Notes: generated by a model from the letters alone, not told the origin. A DNA stretch of 64,000 nt from Comamonadaceae bacterium (GCA_027488985.1 JAIYAR010000016.1:123874-187873); one strand, 5' to 3'. Positions 47,760-58,925 are shown, counted from the first letter of the stretch. Translations and numbers: made by a program.

Positions 47760-47836
47760 TGGTCGGGGCGGCGGGATTCGAACTCGCGACCCTCTGCTCC
47801 CAAAGCAGATGCGCTACCAGGCTGCGCTACACCCCG
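47760..47836 (-). tRNA. tRNA-Pro (TGG)
   Basis: The minus strand starts CGGGGTGTAGCGCAGCCTGG, has anticodon loop TTTGGGA with anticodon TGG (Pro), T arm GAGTTCGAATC and acceptor end CGCCCCG-A-CCA. It is 54 bases upstream of tRNA-Arg on the same strand; the pair is probably co-transcribed. Confidence 0.95.
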
Positions 47837-47906
47837 ACAGCTGGTATTCTAACCCGTTTCAAAGGCCGTTTTTGGCAGCCTCCTGATTTTTTCGCACTGC
47901 TTTTGC

Positions 47907-48671
47907 ATGCCCCCTCTTCAACCTACTCTGCCTTTGCTAGCACCCGGCGATCCATTCCCCTCTATTTTCGAATCCTGGGGGGAGAACTCGCCTGCACCCG
48001 GCCTGCTGGCTGCCGGCGGTTCACTGGATGCAGCAACACTCTTCAATGCCTACTCCCAAGGAATTTTCCCGTGGTTTAGCGAAGGGCAGCCCGTCTTATG
48101 GTGGAGTACTGCCCCACGCATGACCTTGCACACCGATGAATTCCGACTGCACCGGTCGCTAAAGAAAGTCATTCGACGGTTCCGCGAAGAACCCGATTCG
48201 GAGATCAAGGTGGACTCCAACTTCAGCGCCGTGTTGGATGCCTGCTCCGATAGTTACAGGCACGGGCAAAGCGGAACTTGGATACTCCCAGAGATGAAAA
48301 CTGCCTACCTGGAGCTACATCAAGAAGGATATGCACACAGCGTAGAAACTTGGAAAGATGGCAAGCTGGTTGGTGGTCTTTACTGCGTTTCGGTGGGCCG
48401 CGCAGTTTTCGGAGAGTCCATGTTTGCCATCAACACGGATGCATCCAAAATAGCGCTTGCGGCTTTGGTGGGAATGAGCTCTGCTCAGGGTGTCCGATGG
48501 ATTGATTGCCAACAGGTCACGGATCACCTTGCCTTCATGGGTGCACGTCCTATAGACAGAGTCAGCTTCTCGCATTACCTCGAGGAAGCAAGGTCGCAAC
48601 CGGCCATTGAATGGAGATTTGAACCTCTATACTGGGAATCACTGTTGTCAGCCTGCGCAAACTCCACATGA
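47907..48671 (+). CDS. aat: leucyl/phenylalanyl-tRNA-protein transferase
   Basis: The 254-residue enzyme has the family segments [77 protein letters not shown] and [20 protein letters not shown]. It adds Leu or Phe to proteins with N-terminal Arg or Lys, marking them for ClpS-ClpA-ClpP. Its stop overlaps the bpt start as ATGA. Confidence 0.96.
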   Translation: MPPLQPTLPLLAPGDPFPSIFESWGENSPAPGLLAAGGSLDAATLFNAYSQGIFPWFSEGQPVLWWSTAPRMTLHTDEFRLHRSLKKVIRRFREEPDSEIKVDSNFSAVLDACSDSYRHGQSGTWILPEMKTAYLELHQEGYAHSVETWKDGKLVGGLYCVSVGRAVFGESMFAINTDASKIALAALVGMSSAQGVRWIDCQQVTDHLAFMGARPIDRVSFSHYLEEARSQPAIEWRFEPLYWESLLSACANST

Positions 48672-49423
48672 CGGACCTGACCGACCTTCCCCTGCAGACT
48701 CTGCAGTTTTATGCAACTGCACCTTATGAATGCAGCTACCTGCCTGATCGGCAGGCACGGTCTCAAGTGGCAACCCCGAGTCACCTTATCGACACGTCCA
48801 CTTACTCTGGATTGGTAGCCAAAGGATTTAGGCGTAGTGGCATGTTCACCTACCGTCCCTACTGCGATGGTTGCCAAGCTTGCACCCCCTTGCGCATCCC
48901 CGTAGACGACTTCAAGGCCGACAAAAGCCAGCGCCGCGCGCACAAGCAACATAGGAAGTTGCAGGCACGGGTCCTGAATCTGGGCTTCTCGCGGGAACAT
49001 TACGATCTCTACCTCAGGTACCAAGTTACACGCCATGCTGGCGGCGGGATGGACGAAGACAGCATTGATCAATATGTGCAGTTTTTACTCCACAGCAGGG
49101 TGAACTCCCGTCTGGTGGAATTCCGGGAACAACCGGGGACACCGGACGCACTCGGAGAACTCAAAATGATCTCCATCCTTGACGTTCTGGACAACGGAAT
49201 CTCGGCGGTCTACACCTTTTTCGACCCCTCTCCCGGAAACAGCTATGGAACGTACAACGTACTCTGGCAGATCGAACAGGCCAAGCAACTCAGACTTCCC
49301 TACGTGTACTTAGGCTATTGGATCTCTGCAAGTCCGAAGATGGACTACAAAGCCCGCTTCCGGCCCCATGAACTACTGATAGAGGGGCGTTGGAATGTAA
49401 GACAGGAGTCACCGACGACATGA
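48668..49423 (+). CDS. bpt: aspartate/glutamate leucyltransferase (Bpt, ATE family)
   Basis: The 251-residue protein matches the bacterial ATE/Bpt family: [40 protein letters not shown] with the conserved Cys pair, [20 protein letters not shown] and [20 protein letters not shown]. It transfers Leu to N-terminal Asp or Glu. With Aat upstream it generates N-degrons; ClpS and ClpA are also in this window. Confidence 0.95.
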   Translation: MTDLTDLPLQTLQFYATAPYECSYLPDRQARSQVATPSHLIDTSTYSGLVAKGFRRSGMFTYRPYCDGCQACTPLRIPVDDFKADKSQRRAHKQHRKLQARVLNLGFSREHYDLYLRYQVTRHAGGGMDEDSIDQYVQFLLHSRVNSRLVEFREQPGTPDALGELKMISILDVLDNGISAVYTFFDPSPGNSYGTYNVLWQIEQAKQLRLPYVYLGYWISASPKMDYKARFRPHELLIEGRWNVRQESPTT

Positions 49424-49427
49424 ATGC

Positions 49428-49455
49428 GCCTTTAGCGGGTTAACATCCAGCAAAG
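49428..49455 (+). repeat. short downstream element, copy 2
   Basis: GCCTTTAGCGGGTTAACATC begins 5 bases after the bpt stop codon, in the same orientation relative to the upstream gene as the ilvB copy. It lies in the leader of the IclR gene. Confidence 0.5.
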
Positions 49456-49462
49456 CACCACC

Positions 49463-50248
49463 ATGACAAAAAAAGAACACGATCCCCAATCCGCTCCGGC
49501 TGTCCAGGTTCTGGAACGCATGTTCACATTGATCGATGTGTTGGCGTCGAGGGAAGATGCCATACCTTTGAAGGAAATCAGTGAACGGGCCGGTTTGCAC
49601 CCGTCGACGACCCACCGCATCCTCAATGATCTGGTGTCGGGCCGATTTGTCGATAGGCCCCAGTCTGGCAGCTACCGTCTGGGCATGCGGCTTCTGGAAC
49701 TGGGAAACTTGGTGAAGGCACGATTGAATGTCCGCGATGCTGCTCTGGGCCCGATGCGAGAGCTCCACAAGCTAACCCAGCAACCGGTGAACCTTAGCAT
49801 GCGCCAAGGTGACGAGATCATTTATGTGGAGCGCGCATACAGTGAGCGTAGCGGCATGCAAGTGGTTCGCGCGATAGGCGGTCGCGCTCCTCTTCACCTC
49901 ACCTCGGTCGGCAAGCTCTTTCTTGCAGCTGATGATCCTTTGCGCATCCGCTCCTACGCGAGCCGTACGGGTTTGCAGGGGCACACCAAAAACAGCATCA
50001 CGGAACTGGATGCGTTAGAACGGGAATTGTCCAAGGTACGCCAATATGGACAAGCCAGTGACAATGAAGAATTGGAGCTTGGCGTGCGCTGCATGGCCGC
50101 TGGCATCTACGACGATCAAGGCAAGCTGGTCGCAGGCCTGTCCATCTCGGCCCCCTCTGGACGCCTTGAAGATGACTGGTTACCCAAACTAAAGGAAACC
50201 GCACGCCACATTTCTGAAACCTTGGGTTTTCGTCCAAGTCAGCGATAG
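49463..50248 (+). CDS. IclR family transcriptional regulator
   Basis: The 261-residue protein has an N-terminal winged helix-turn-helix (PLKEISERAGLHPSTTHRIL) and an IclR effector domain (RLGMRLLELGNLVKARLNVR; GGRAPLHLTSVGKLFLAADD; LELGVRCMAAGIYDDQGKLV; AGLSISAPSGRL). IclR proteins sense small carbon metabolites; target and ligand are unknown since neighbours are unrelated. It is followed by a terminator. Confidence 0.9.
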   Translation: MTKKEHDPQSAPAVQVLERMFTLIDVLASREDAIPLKEISERAGLHPSTTHRILNDLVSGRFVDRPQSGSYRLGMRLLELGNLVKARLNVRDAALGPMRELHKLTQQPVNLSMRQGDEIIYVERAYSERSGMQVVRAIGGRAPLHLTSVGKLFLAADDPLRIRSYASRTGLQGHTKNSITELDALERELSKVRQYGQASDNEELELGVRCMAAGIYDDQGKLVAGLSISAPSGRLEDDWLPKLKETARHISETLGFRPSQR

Positions 50249-50262
50249 CAACACCGACCGCC

Positions 50263-50290
50263 AAAAAGACCTGCACCTGCAGGCCTTTTT
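50263..50290. terminator. bidirectional terminator between IclR and peptidase genes
   Basis: AAAAAGACCTGCA-CC-TGCAGGCCTTTTT hairpin between the convergent gene ends. Confidence 0.85.
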
Positions 50291-50292
50291 CA

Positions 50293-51345
50293 TTAGTTTG
50301 TAGCGATGCGGCTATCGAATCCGCGCATGGCCAGCGGTGACGACTTGGTGGCCGTCGGATGTCCGGTCTCCACCCATTTGCGAACTCGCTCAGCATCGGC
50401 AATACGTGTCAGTTTACCAGCAGAATCCAGAAAAACCATGATGAGCTTACGACCAGCAACTTTTGCCTGCATCACCAAGCACTGGCCTGCCTCAGAGATG
50501 TAACCAGTTTTTTGCAAACCGATGTCCCAAGCGGGATTTTTAACCAATCGGTTGGTATTGTTGTACTGCAAAGTCCGATTGCCCACTTCTACCTGATAGC
50601 CAGTGGACGTAGATAGCTCGCGCAAAGTCGGATCGCTATAAGCGTAATTCACCAGCGTAGCCAAGTCTTTGGCACTTGACTGATTGCGGCTACTCAGGCC
50701 GGTGGGTTCCACATACTGGGTATCAGACATACCCAGCAATCGTGCTTTCTGGTTCATCAAGCCCACGAAATGGTGCAGTCCACCCGGGAAAGTCCGTCCC
50801 AAAGCATGGGCCGCACGGTTCTCACTTGCCATCAGAGCCAGGTGCAAAAGTTCGCCCCGGGAAAGCTCTGTCCCAACGCGCAAGCGTGAACTGCTACCTT
50901 TTTCAGTATCTACATCCGCCTGCGTGATTTCGATGTTCTCTTCCATCGACAAACGCGCCTCGCTGATCAGCACCCCTGTCATCAATTTGGTAATGGAGGC
51001 AATCGGTAGTACAGCGTTCTCATTTTTACTGAACAAGACCTCTTTGGTGTCCTGGTCCACCACAAACGCCACGCTGGATTTGAGGTCCAGAGCGTCCTGT
51101 TTGCCATGCAATCCCGCCAATTGCCCATATGAAGGTTTAGGAGTGGCTGCAATCACCTTGGCTGGCCGCACTGCCTTAACCACTTTTTTCTTTTGGCGAC
51201 TCGATTTTGCACTTGCCACCGTTTTGGTGGGTGTGGCCTTGACCGATGCTTTTTTAGATTTGGTCGCAGCAAAAGCCCCAGAGGGGAGCAATAGCGAGCA
51301 AACCAATACGCCAGCTACGCTCAGCTGAAAAAGTATGCGTTTCAA
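50293..51345 (-). CDS. pbpG: D-alanyl-D-alanine endopeptidase (PBP7 family, peptidase S11)
   Basis: The likely start is TTG 51345, preceded by AAAGGA; it places a signal peptide (FQLSVAGVLVCSLLLPSGAF) correctly, whereas an upstream ATG at 51384 adds an unlikely leader. The 350-residue protein has a Lys-rich linker, then the penicillin-binding motifs SITK (Ser117, Lys120), SEN (174-176) and KTG (279-281). PBP7-type enzymes cleave peptidoglycan cross-links in the periplasm. It is monocistronic; the 136 bases between it and leuA are AT-richer than average and hold its promoter. Confidence 0.92.
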   Translation of the reverse strand: MKRILFQLSVAGVLVCSLLLPSGAFAATKSKKASVKATPTKTVASAKSSRQKKKVVKAVRPAKVIAATPKPSYGQLAGLHGKQDALDLKSSVAFVVDQDTKEVLFSKNENAVLPIASITKLMTGVLISEARLSMEENIEITQADVDTEKGSSSRLRVGTELSRGELLHLALMASENRAAHALGRTFPGGLHHFVGLMNQKARLLGMSDTQYVEPTGLSSRNQSSAKDLATLVNYAYSDPTLRELSTSTGYQVEVGNRTLQYNNTNRLVKNPAWDIGLQKTGYISEAGQCLVMQAKVAGRKLIMVFLDSAGKLTRIADAERVRKWVETGHPTATKSSPLAMRGFDSRIATN

Positions 51346-51481
51346 CGTATTTCCTTTGAAAAAAGCATTTCCGGCCCCCAGCAAATGCTTTTTGTGATGT
51401 TTGACCGCAGTTTAATCAAAAAACTCCAAATAGATCAACTACTTGCAAGGCAAACCTCAACTATTTTTCAAAAGATTGCCA

Positions 51482-53020
51482 TCAACCTTGAGCCGCGACC
51501 CGATCGGACTTGCTTTGGAGCTTGTTCAGCGCACTCAAGTAAGCTTTCGCCGAAGCAACCACAATATCCGGATCAGCCCCGATACCATTGACCACACGAC
51601 CGCTGTTTTGCAATCGCACAGTGACCTCGCCCTGGCTCTCGGTAGAGCCACTGATGGCATTGACTGAGTACAAAACCATCTCAGCGCCGCTGTTGACCAG
51701 CGACTCAATCGCTTTAAGGGATGCGTCCACAGGCCCATTGCCGTCCGACTCACCTTTCAGTTCTTTGCCGCCAGCCGTAAAGACAATGGACGCCCACGGC
51801 CGCTCGCCGGTTTCGCTGCGCTGGGAGAGCGACACAAAACCGAACTGCTCGTTATCCAGTGAGACGCTTTCGTCGCCCACTAGAGCGAGGATGTCTTCAT
51901 CGAAGATTTCGCTCTTGCGATCGGCCAGTTCTTTGAAGCGGGCGAATGCAGCGTTGATCTCTGTTTCGCTGTCAAGTTGCACGCCCAACTCTTGCAGGCG
52001 CTGCTTGAAGGCATTGCGCCCGCTCAGCTTGCCCAGCACGATTTTGTTGGCCGTCCAACCCACATCTTCAGCGCGCATGATTTCGTAGGTATCGCGCGCC
52101 TTGAGCACACCGTCTTGGTGTATGCCCGAGGCGTGTGCAAACGCATTGGCCCCAACCACAGCTTTGTTTGGCTGCACCACAAATCCGGTCGTCTGGCTGA
52201 CCATGCGGCTCGCGGCGAGGATGTGGGTGGCATCAACCCCTAGCTCCAGACCGAAATAGTCTTTACGGGTTTTGACCGCCATAACGATTTCTTCCAAGCT
52301 GCAGTTGCCTGCGCGCTCGCCCAAACCGTTGATCGTGCACTCTACTTGACGTGCGCCGCCTATTTTCACGCCAGCCAAGGAGTTGGCTACCGCCATCCCG
52401 AGATCGTTGTGGCAATGGACGGACCAGATCGCTTTGTCAGAGTTGGGAACGCGCTCGCGCAACATCTTGATGAAGTTCCCATACAGCTCAGGGACAGCGT
52501 AGCCCACGGTGTCAGGCACGTTGATGGTGGTGGCACCCTCCGCAATCACAGCCTCAAGCACGCGGCACAAAAAGTCCGGATCGCTGCGATACCCGTCTTC
52601 CGGGCTGAACTCGATGTCCGCTACGAGATTGCGCGCAAACCGCACCGACTGCTTGGCCTGCTCCAGGACTTGCTCAGGCGTCATGCGCAGTTTTTTCTCC
52701 ATGTGCAGTGCTGAGGTGGCAATAAAGGTATGAATGCGCGCACTGTTCGCCCCTTTCAGCGCCTCTGCAGCCCGTGATATATCTCGGTCGTTGGCGCGCG
52801 ACAAAGAACACACCGTCGAGTCCTTGATAGAGTTGGCAATCAGCTGCACGGCCTCGAAGTCGCCATTCGAACTGGCTGCAAATCCAGCCTCAATCACATC
52901 CACTCGCAAGCGCTCCAGCTGGCGCGCTATACGCAGTTTCTCGTCCCGTGTCATGGACGCCCCGGGCGACTGCTCGCCGTCGCGCAAGGTGGTGTCAAAA
53001 ATGATCAATTTGTCTGTCAT
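51482..53020 (-). CDS. leuA: 2-isopropylmalate synthase
   Basis: The 512-residue enzyme opens [20 protein letters not shown] with the metal/catalytic DxTLRDGEQ motif, then [17 protein letters not shown] and [20 protein letters not shown], and has a C-terminal LeuA allosteric domain for leucine feedback. It commits 2-ketoisovalerate to leucine synthesis. It follows ilvB-ilvH-ilvC-pssA on the same strand, which supply its substrate. Confidence 0.97.
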   Translation of the reverse strand: MTDKLIIFDTTLRDGEQSPGASMTRDEKLRIARQLERLRVDVIEAGFAASSNGDFEAVQLIANSIKDSTVCSLSRANDRDISRAAEALKGANSARIHTFIATSALHMEKKLRMTPEQVLEQAKQSVRFARNLVADIEFSPEDGYRSDPDFLCRVLEAVIAEGATTINVPDTVGYAVPELYGNFIKMLRERVPNSDKAIWSVHCHNDLGMAVANSLAGVKIGGARQVECTINGLGERAGNCSLEEIVMAVKTRKDYFGLELGVDATHILAASRMVSQTTGFVVQPNKAVVGANAFAHASGIHQDGVLKARDTYEIMRAEDVGWTANKIVLGKLSGRNAFKQRLQELGVQLDSETEINAAFARFKELADRKSEIFDEDILALVGDESVSLDNEQFGFVSLSQRSETGERPWASIVFTAGGKELKGESDGNGPVDASLKAIESLVNSGAEMVLYSVNAISGSTESQGEVTVRLQNSGRVVNGIGADPDIVVASAKAYLSALNKLQSKSDRVAAQG

Positions 53021-53041
53021 GGCTTCTTCTCCACTGCCGGA

Positions 53042-53875
53042 TTACATGTGCAAGCCGCGTTCATCCGGCTCATCGGTTGAAGTACTGATCACACTGGTCT
53101 GCACGCCACGCGCCCTTCTAACGGCATAAATCACATAGCCACTTAGACCGTAGACCACAAAAACACCAAAGATGACGGTCGGTGGATCAATATTGACTAC
53201 CGCGATGCCCAACGCAATCAGAACAATGACAACAAAAGGCACGCTCTTCTTCATGCTCACATCTTTAAAACTGTAGAAAGGCACGTTTGTCACCATTGTG
53301 AGCCCGGCATAAAGGGCGAAGCAGAACGTGATCCACGCAATCGAAATACCCCAGACCGTCTCGGTGCCCTTGAATCCAAACTCGGTCATCAACCAAATGA
53401 ACCCGACCACCAATGCCGCAGCTGCTGGTGAAGGCAAACCCTGAAAGAAACGCTTGTCTACCACTGCAGTATTCACATTGAACCTGGCCAAACGAAGTGC
53501 AGCGCAAGCGCAATAGACAAAGGCAGCGATCCAACCCCAGCGCCCCAATTCCTTGAGTGCCCAGATGTAGGAAATCAGCGCTGGAGCAGCACCAAAAGAC
53601 ACCATGTCAGACAGGGAATCCATCTGCTCGCCAAAAGCACTTTGGGTGTTGGTCATGCGCGCTACACGGCCATCCAGGCTATCCAACACCATAGCCAAAA
53701 AGATACCCACACATGCAAGGTCGAAGCGACCGTTCATGGCCATCACGATGCCATAGAAACCACCAAACAGAGCTGCCAGCGTAAACAGGTTAGGCAAGAC
53801 ATAAATGCCCTTGCGCCGCTTCACGATCACCACTGCGTCAGCACTTACAACTTTCGATTCAGAACCATCATGCAT
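53042..53875 (-). CDS. pssA: CDP-diacylglycerol-serine O-phosphatidyltransferase
   Basis: The 277-residue membrane protein has the CDP-alcohol phosphotransferase motif LDSLDGRVARMTNTQSAFGE followed by QMDSLSDMVSFG, with the three conserved Asp. It makes phosphatidylserine, the precursor of phosphatidylethanolamine. AAGGAGA precedes ATG 53875; the open frame upstream is not used. It lies inside the branched-chain amino-acid gene run, an arrangement seen in other Burkholderiales. Confidence 0.95.
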   Translation of the reverse strand: MHDGSESKVVSADAVVIVKRRKGIYVLPNLFTLAALFGGFYGIVMAMNGRFDLACVGIFLAMVLDSLDGRVARMTNTQSAFGEQMDSLSDMVSFGAAPALISYIWALKELGRWGWIAAFVYCACAALRLARFNVNTAVVDKRFFQGLPSPAAAALVVGFIWLMTEFGFKGTETVWGISIAWITFCFALYAGLTMVTNVPFYSFKDVSMKKSVPFVVIVLIALGIAVVNIDPPTVIFGVFVVYGLSGYVIYAVRRARGVQTSVISTSTDEPDERGLHM

Positions 53876-53997
53876 AAATTCTCCTTGCCAGCCATAAACC
53901 TGCAAGCGATCCACATTGGATCGCTCCAAGCCGGCCCGATTGGGATGCAGTGTAAAGCAGTGTGAGGGCGGCAATGCTGAGTAACACCCACCAATAC

Positions 53998-54021
53998 AAA
54001 AGGCCACCGAAGTGGCCTTTT
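53998..54021. terminator. hairpin between ilvC and pssA
   Basis: AAAAGGCCACCGAAGTGGCCTTTT is a perfect palindromic hairpin 17 bases after ilvC. It may end or attenuate transcription from ilvC into pssA-leuA. Confidence 0.75.
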
Positions 54022-54038
54022 GTTACCCGGACTACTAA

Positions 54039-55106
<1,068 letters not shown>

Positions 55107-55190
55107 CTAAGCTCGGGGCGAACGGTAAACACTGTCGCCAAACAATCCCTGTGTGTTGAGCCAGCCGAAGCGCACACAGGAAAACCTTCA

Positions 55191-55682
55191 TCAAACCCGC
55201 AGAATGCGCTCGCCGCGACCGATGCCGCTAGAGCCGGTTCGCACCGTTTCCAGGATGGCGGTACGCTCGATCGCTTCCAGGAATGCATCGTTCTTGGACT
55301 GATCACCTGTGAGCTCGATGGTGTAACTCTTCTCTGTCACATCGATGATGCGGCCTCGGAAGATGTCCGCCATGCGCTTCATCTCTTCACGCTCCTTGCC
55401 TACTGCTCGGACTTTCACCATCATGAGCTCACGCTCGATGTAGGCGCCTTCGGTCAAATCCACGACTTTCACCACCTCAATCAGACGGTTCAGGTGTTTG
55501 GTGATTTGTTCGATCACGTCGTCAGAGCCATGGGTTTCAATGGTCATCCGAGACAAACTGGGATCTTCCGTTGGGGCAACAGTGAGGGATTCAATGTTGT
55601 ATCCGCGGGCAGAAAACAATCCGACCACCCGGGACAAAGCGCCAGGTTCGTTTTCCAGCAAAACTGCAATGATGTGTTTCAT
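55191..55682 (-). CDS. ilvH: acetolactate synthase small (regulatory) subunit
   Basis: The 163-residue subunit opens with the ACT domain MKHIIAVLLENEPGALSRVV followed by GLFSARGYNIESLTV, then the C-terminal domain with ERELMMVKVRAVGKEREEM. It confers valine feedback inhibition on the large subunit. It is separated from ilvB by 136 bases that contain both dispersed repeat elements. Confidence 0.96.
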   Translation of the reverse strand: MKHIIAVLLENEPGALSRVVGLFSARGYNIESLTVAPTEDPSLSRMTIETHGSDDVIEQITKHLNRLIEVVKVVDLTEGAYIERELMMVKVRAVGKEREEMKRMADIFRGRIIDVTEKSYTIELTGDQSKNDAFLEAIERTAILETVRTGSSGIGRGERILRV

Positions 55683-55755
55683 GAATACCGATTCCTCTTT
55701 TCGCTGCCCTCCCCGTACGGCGGTAACCGCACAGCTTGGCAGACAATAGATTCTT

Positions 55756-55804
55756 CAAAAATGATAGCAGCTCGCGCACACTGGGTGTTCGCTAGAGCAC
55801 TATT
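55756..55804. repeat. dispersed palindromic repeat between ilvB and ilvH
   Basis: AAATGATAGCAGCTCGCGCA followed by a TTCGCTAGAGCACTATT arm carries the ATAGCAGCTCGCGCA core. It lies within the ilvB-ilvH transcription unit and abuts the downstream element at 55804. Confidence 0.7.
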
Positions 55805-55823
55805 TGACGTAAATCCGCTTAAA
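55804..55823 (-). repeat. short downstream element, copy 3, overlapping the ilvB stop
   Basis: On the minus strand CCTTTAAGCGGATTTACGTC includes the ilvB stop codon TAA. The core matches copies after pgsA and bpt in the same orientation. Confidence 0.5.
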
Positions 55824-57597
55824 GGTCCTCCGAGCCAAGAAGCATCTCTGTGATGCCCTTGCCGGCCTGGACCATGGGGAACACGTTTTCTGTCGGGTCC
55901 GTGCGGAAGTCCATGAACACCGTGCGGTCCTTGAGTTTGCGGGCCTCGCGCAGAGCGGGTTCCACGTCCTGGGGGCGCTCAATCAGCATGCCGACGTGAC
56001 CGTATGCTTCTGCCAACTTCACAAAGTTCGGCAGTGCGTCCATGTAGCTGTGGCTGTAGCGGCCTTCATACTCCACCTCTTGCCACTGACGCACCATCCC
56101 GAGGAAACGGTTGTTCAAAGAGCAGATCTTGATCGGCGTGTTGTACTGCAGGCAGGTGGAAAGCTCCTGGATGTTCATCTGCACCGAGCCTTCGCCGGTA
56201 ATACAGAACACCTCGCTTTGCGGCTTGGCCAGCTTGATGCCCATAGCGTAGGGAATGCCCACGCCCATGGTTCCCAAACCACCGGAATTGATCCAACGGC
56301 GGGGCTCGTCAAACTTGTAGTACTGCGCAGCCCACATCTGGTGCTGCCCCACATCGGACGTGATGTAGGTGTCCGCATCTTTGGTCATATTCCAAAGCGT
56401 CTCCACCACGAACTGCGGCTTGATCACATCCCCATTGCCTGGGTTGTACTTCATGCAATCGCGCTTGCGCCAGCCTTCAATCGTGTCCCACCAAGCGCCC
56501 AATGCATTCGCATCAGGCTTGGTGGAACCCTCACGAATCATCGCGATCATTTCGTTGAGCACGTCTTTCACATCCCCGACGATCGGAATATCAACCTTCA
56601 CCCGCTTGGAGATGCTGGAAGGATCGATATCGATATGAATGATCTTGCGCTCGTTCTGGGCAAAGTGCTTGGGATTGCCGATCACGCGGTCATCAAAGCG
56701 TGCACCGACAGCCAACAAAACATCACAGTTTTGCATTGCGTTGTTGGCTTCCACAGTCCCGTGCATGCCCAGCATACCGAGGAACTTGCGGTCGCTCGCG
56801 GGGTAGGCGCCCAGACCCATCAGGGTATTGGTGCAGGGGTAGCCCAGCATGTCCACCAGAGTGCGGAGTTCATTGGAAGCGTTGCTCAACAACACACCGC
56901 CACCGGTGTAGATGTAAGGACGCTTAGCCGCCAACAACAGTTGCAAGGCCTTGCGGATTTGTCCGCCGTGGCCCTTGCGTACCGGGTTGTAAGAGCGCAT
57001 TTCCACGCTCTCGGGGTAGCCGTGGTAGGGCACCTTTTTAAAGGACACATCCTTCGGAATATCCACCACTACAGGGCCGGGACGGCCACTTCGCGCGATG
57101 TGGAAGGCCTTTTTCATCACGTCCGCCATGTCCTTGGCGTCCTTCACGAGGAAGTTATGCTTCACGATGGGGCGCGTGATACCGACGGTGTCGCACTCTT
57201 GGAATGCATCGAGTCCGATCGCGTGCGTAGGCACCTGACCGGAAATGATCACCATAGGGATGCTGTCCATGTATGCCGTTGCAATGCCGGTCACGGCATT
57301 GGTCAGACCCGGCCCGGACGTCACCAGCGCTACGCCGACATCACCGGTTGCACGAGCATAGCCATCTGCGGCATGCACAGCGGCTTGTTCGTGGCGAACC
57401 AGAACGTGCTGAATCGTGTCTTGCTTGTAAAAAGCGTCGTAAATATGCAGAACTGCACCGCCGGGATAGCCCCAGATGTACTTGACGTTTTCTGCTTGCA
57501 GTGCTTTGACGAGGACTTCCGCGCCCCTTAATTCGGGAACTGAGGCGGATTTGGATGCGGATGCTGCCGAAGCGATTTCGGCTTTAGAAATTTCCAT
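55819..57597 (-). CDS. ilvB: acetolactate synthase large (catalytic) subunit
   Basis: The 592-residue thiamine-diphosphate enzyme has YIWGYPGGAVLHIYDAFYKQ, the catalytic Glu region VLVRHEQAAVHAADGYARAT, and the ThDP-binding GEGSVQMNIQELSTCLQYNT followed by the Asn-containing SLNNRFLGMVRQWQ. It makes acetolactate from pyruvate. The frame is open to 57777, but ATG 57597 with AAAGG upstream fits the family start. It heads the ilvB-ilvH-ilvC run and diverges from the sigma factor gene; no Ile/Val/Leu-rich leader peptide was seen in the 291-base gap. Confidence 0.96.
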   Translation of the reverse strand: MEISKAEIASAASASKSASVPELRGAEVLVKALQAENVKYIWGYPGGAVLHIYDAFYKQDTIQHVLVRHEQAAVHAADGYARATGDVGVALVTSGPGLTNAVTGIATAYMDSIPMVIISGQVPTHAIGLDAFQECDTVGITRPIVKHNFLVKDAKDMADVMKKAFHIARSGRPGPVVVDIPKDVSFKKVPYHGYPESVEMRSYNPVRKGHGGQIRKALQLLLAAKRPYIYTGGGVLLSNASNELRTLVDMLGYPCTNTLMGLGAYPASDRKFLGMLGMHGTVEANNAMQNCDVLLAVGARFDDRVIGNPKHFAQNERKIIHIDIDPSSISKRVKVDIPIVGDVKDVLNEMIAMIREGSTKPDANALGAWWDTIEGWRKRDCMKYNPGNGDVIKPQFVVETLWNMTKDADTYITSDVGQHQMWAAQYYKFDEPRRWINSGGLGTMGVGIPYAMGIKLAKPQSEVFCITGEGSVQMNIQELSTCLQYNTPIKICSLNNRFLGMVRQWQEVEYEGRYSHSYMDALPNFVKLAEAYGHVGMLIERPQDVEPALREARKLKDRTVFMDFRTDPTENVFPMVQAGKGITEMLLGSEDL

Positions 57598-57888
57598 GAT
57601 GAACCTTTGTGAATTTCTCTGACGAAAAACCTTGGGTGCCCCTTCGCAAACACTTGTGGCGTCGCGTCGGGACTTAAGATCAAAGCCATGGGCGCATTGA
57701 ATGTTGCGCCGGACCGAGACCCGTTTGCCTTTTAATTGCACCGGTATTATGGCATTGGTTTGACTGCCCTCCCCCAAGCGCCAGATCAGCGTTCATTCAA
57801 GAGTGCAATAATCTCGCAATCCGCTGAGCTGTATGGCTCAACTAAAGCGCTCACAGATTTCATTTTCCGCACTCTGCGGCGTCCACAT

Positions 57889-58455
57889 TTGGCCACCGAA
57901 AAAGAACTCTCCGATTTTTTGAAAAGCGTCGAGCGGCGGGCTTTCAAGCGTGCTGCTTATCATGTGCGGAACGACGAATCAGCCTTGGACATTGTCCAAG
58001 ACAGCATGATGAAACTGGCTGAACATTACGGGCACAAACCAGTCGAAGAGCTGCCCATGCTTTTCCAAAGGATCCTGTCGAACAGCACTTTGGATTGGTT
58101 TCGCCGGCAAAAAACCTATAGCGCACTTTTTTCGACCTTAAGCGACTTCGAATCAGGAACTGAAGACGAGGATTTCAATCTGTTGGAATCTTTGGTTACC
58201 GACCATGGCGGAGAACAGTCGGAAAGCGCAGAAACGAAGACAGAGCGAGCACAAACCTTGCTTTCCATTGAAGAAGAAATTTTGCGGCTGCCACCACGTC
58301 AACGGGAAGCCTTCCTCATGCGTTATTGGGAGGATATGGACGTTGCGGAAACGGCGACCGCGATGGGCTGCTCACAAGGCAGTGTCAAAACCCACTGCTC
58401 CCGAGCGGTGCAGGCCTTGGGAAATGCGCTGAAAGGAAAGGGAATCCGGTTATGA
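57889..58455 (+). CDS. ECF-type RNA polymerase sigma factor
   Basis: From TTG 57889 the product is 188 residues: region 2 (KELSDFLKSVERRAFKRAAY; DESALDIVQDSMMKLAEHYG; LPMLFQRILSNSTLDWFRRQ) and region 4 (LRLPPRQREAFLMRYWEDMD; VAETATAMGCSQGSVKTHCS). It lacks regions 1 and 3, as in ECF/sigma-70 family 4. The frame is open back to 57736, but no ATG start exists and the TTG begins the conserved part; the ribosome-binding site is weak. Its stop overlaps the DUF3619 start as ATGA. Confidence 0.85.
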   Translation: MATEKELSDFLKSVERRAFKRAAYHVRNDESALDIVQDSMMKLAEHYGHKPVEELPMLFQRILSNSTLDWFRRQKTYSALFSTLSDFESGTEDEDFNLLESLVTDHGGEQSESAETKTERAQTLLSIEEEILRLPPRQREAFLMRYWEDMDVAETATAMGCSQGSVKTHCSRAVQALGNALKGKGIRL

Positions 58456-58889
58456 CTACAAGAAAAACGCACCGTTCCGGTGCAGATGTACAGGATGCCT
58501 TGGCCAAGGCCATTACAGCGCGCTTGGATAGCGGCGCTGAAAACCTTCCGCATGAAATTTCTGAACGACTCAAATTGGCACGCACGCAGGCGTTGGCAAA
58601 ACGCAAGCTAGTTGCTGAAACAGCAACTTCTCATGCAGTTGTGGGCAACGGTAGTCAAGCCAGCTTAAGCGTGGGTTCTGGATTTCGCAGCCTCTGGACA
58701 CAACTGGGCTCTTGGTTGCCACTCTTGGCATTGGTGACCGGAATGGTCGTCATTGGCGTGGCCCAGGACGAATGGGTTGCGCAAGAAATTGCTGACGTAG
58801 ATACTGAGCTGCTCACAGACGCGTTGCCGCCAGCCGCCTACACGGACCCGGGATTTGCGCAGTTCTTGCGAAATAACCAGGAAAAGTAA
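58452..58889 (+). CDS. DUF3619 family membrane protein
   Basis: The 145-residue protein has a cytoplasmic N-terminal part (about 85 residues, with LPHEISERLKLARTQALAKR), one hydrophobic helix (WLPLLALVTGMVVIGVAQDE) and a short outer tail ending DPGFAQFLRNNQEK. The function is unknown. Single-pass topology and translational coupling to the sigma factor gene resemble anti-sigma factors, but no anti-sigma domain is recognised (inference). Confidence 0.85.
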   Translation: MTTRKTHRSGADVQDALAKAITARLDSGAENLPHEISERLKLARTQALAKRKLVAETATSHAVVGNGSQASLSVGSGFRSLWTQLGSWLPLLALVTGMVVIGVAQDEWVAQEIADVDTELLTDALPPAAYTDPGFAQFLRNNQEK

Positions 58890-58925
58890 GCGCCATTCGC
58901 TTTGATTTACTGCTTGAAAATACCC

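Noticed and set aside
55996-57531. 511-codon plus-strand frame opposite ilvB
   Set aside because: It mirrors the ilvB codons and shows His/Val-rich composition typical of antisense frames; no motif or ribosome-binding site.
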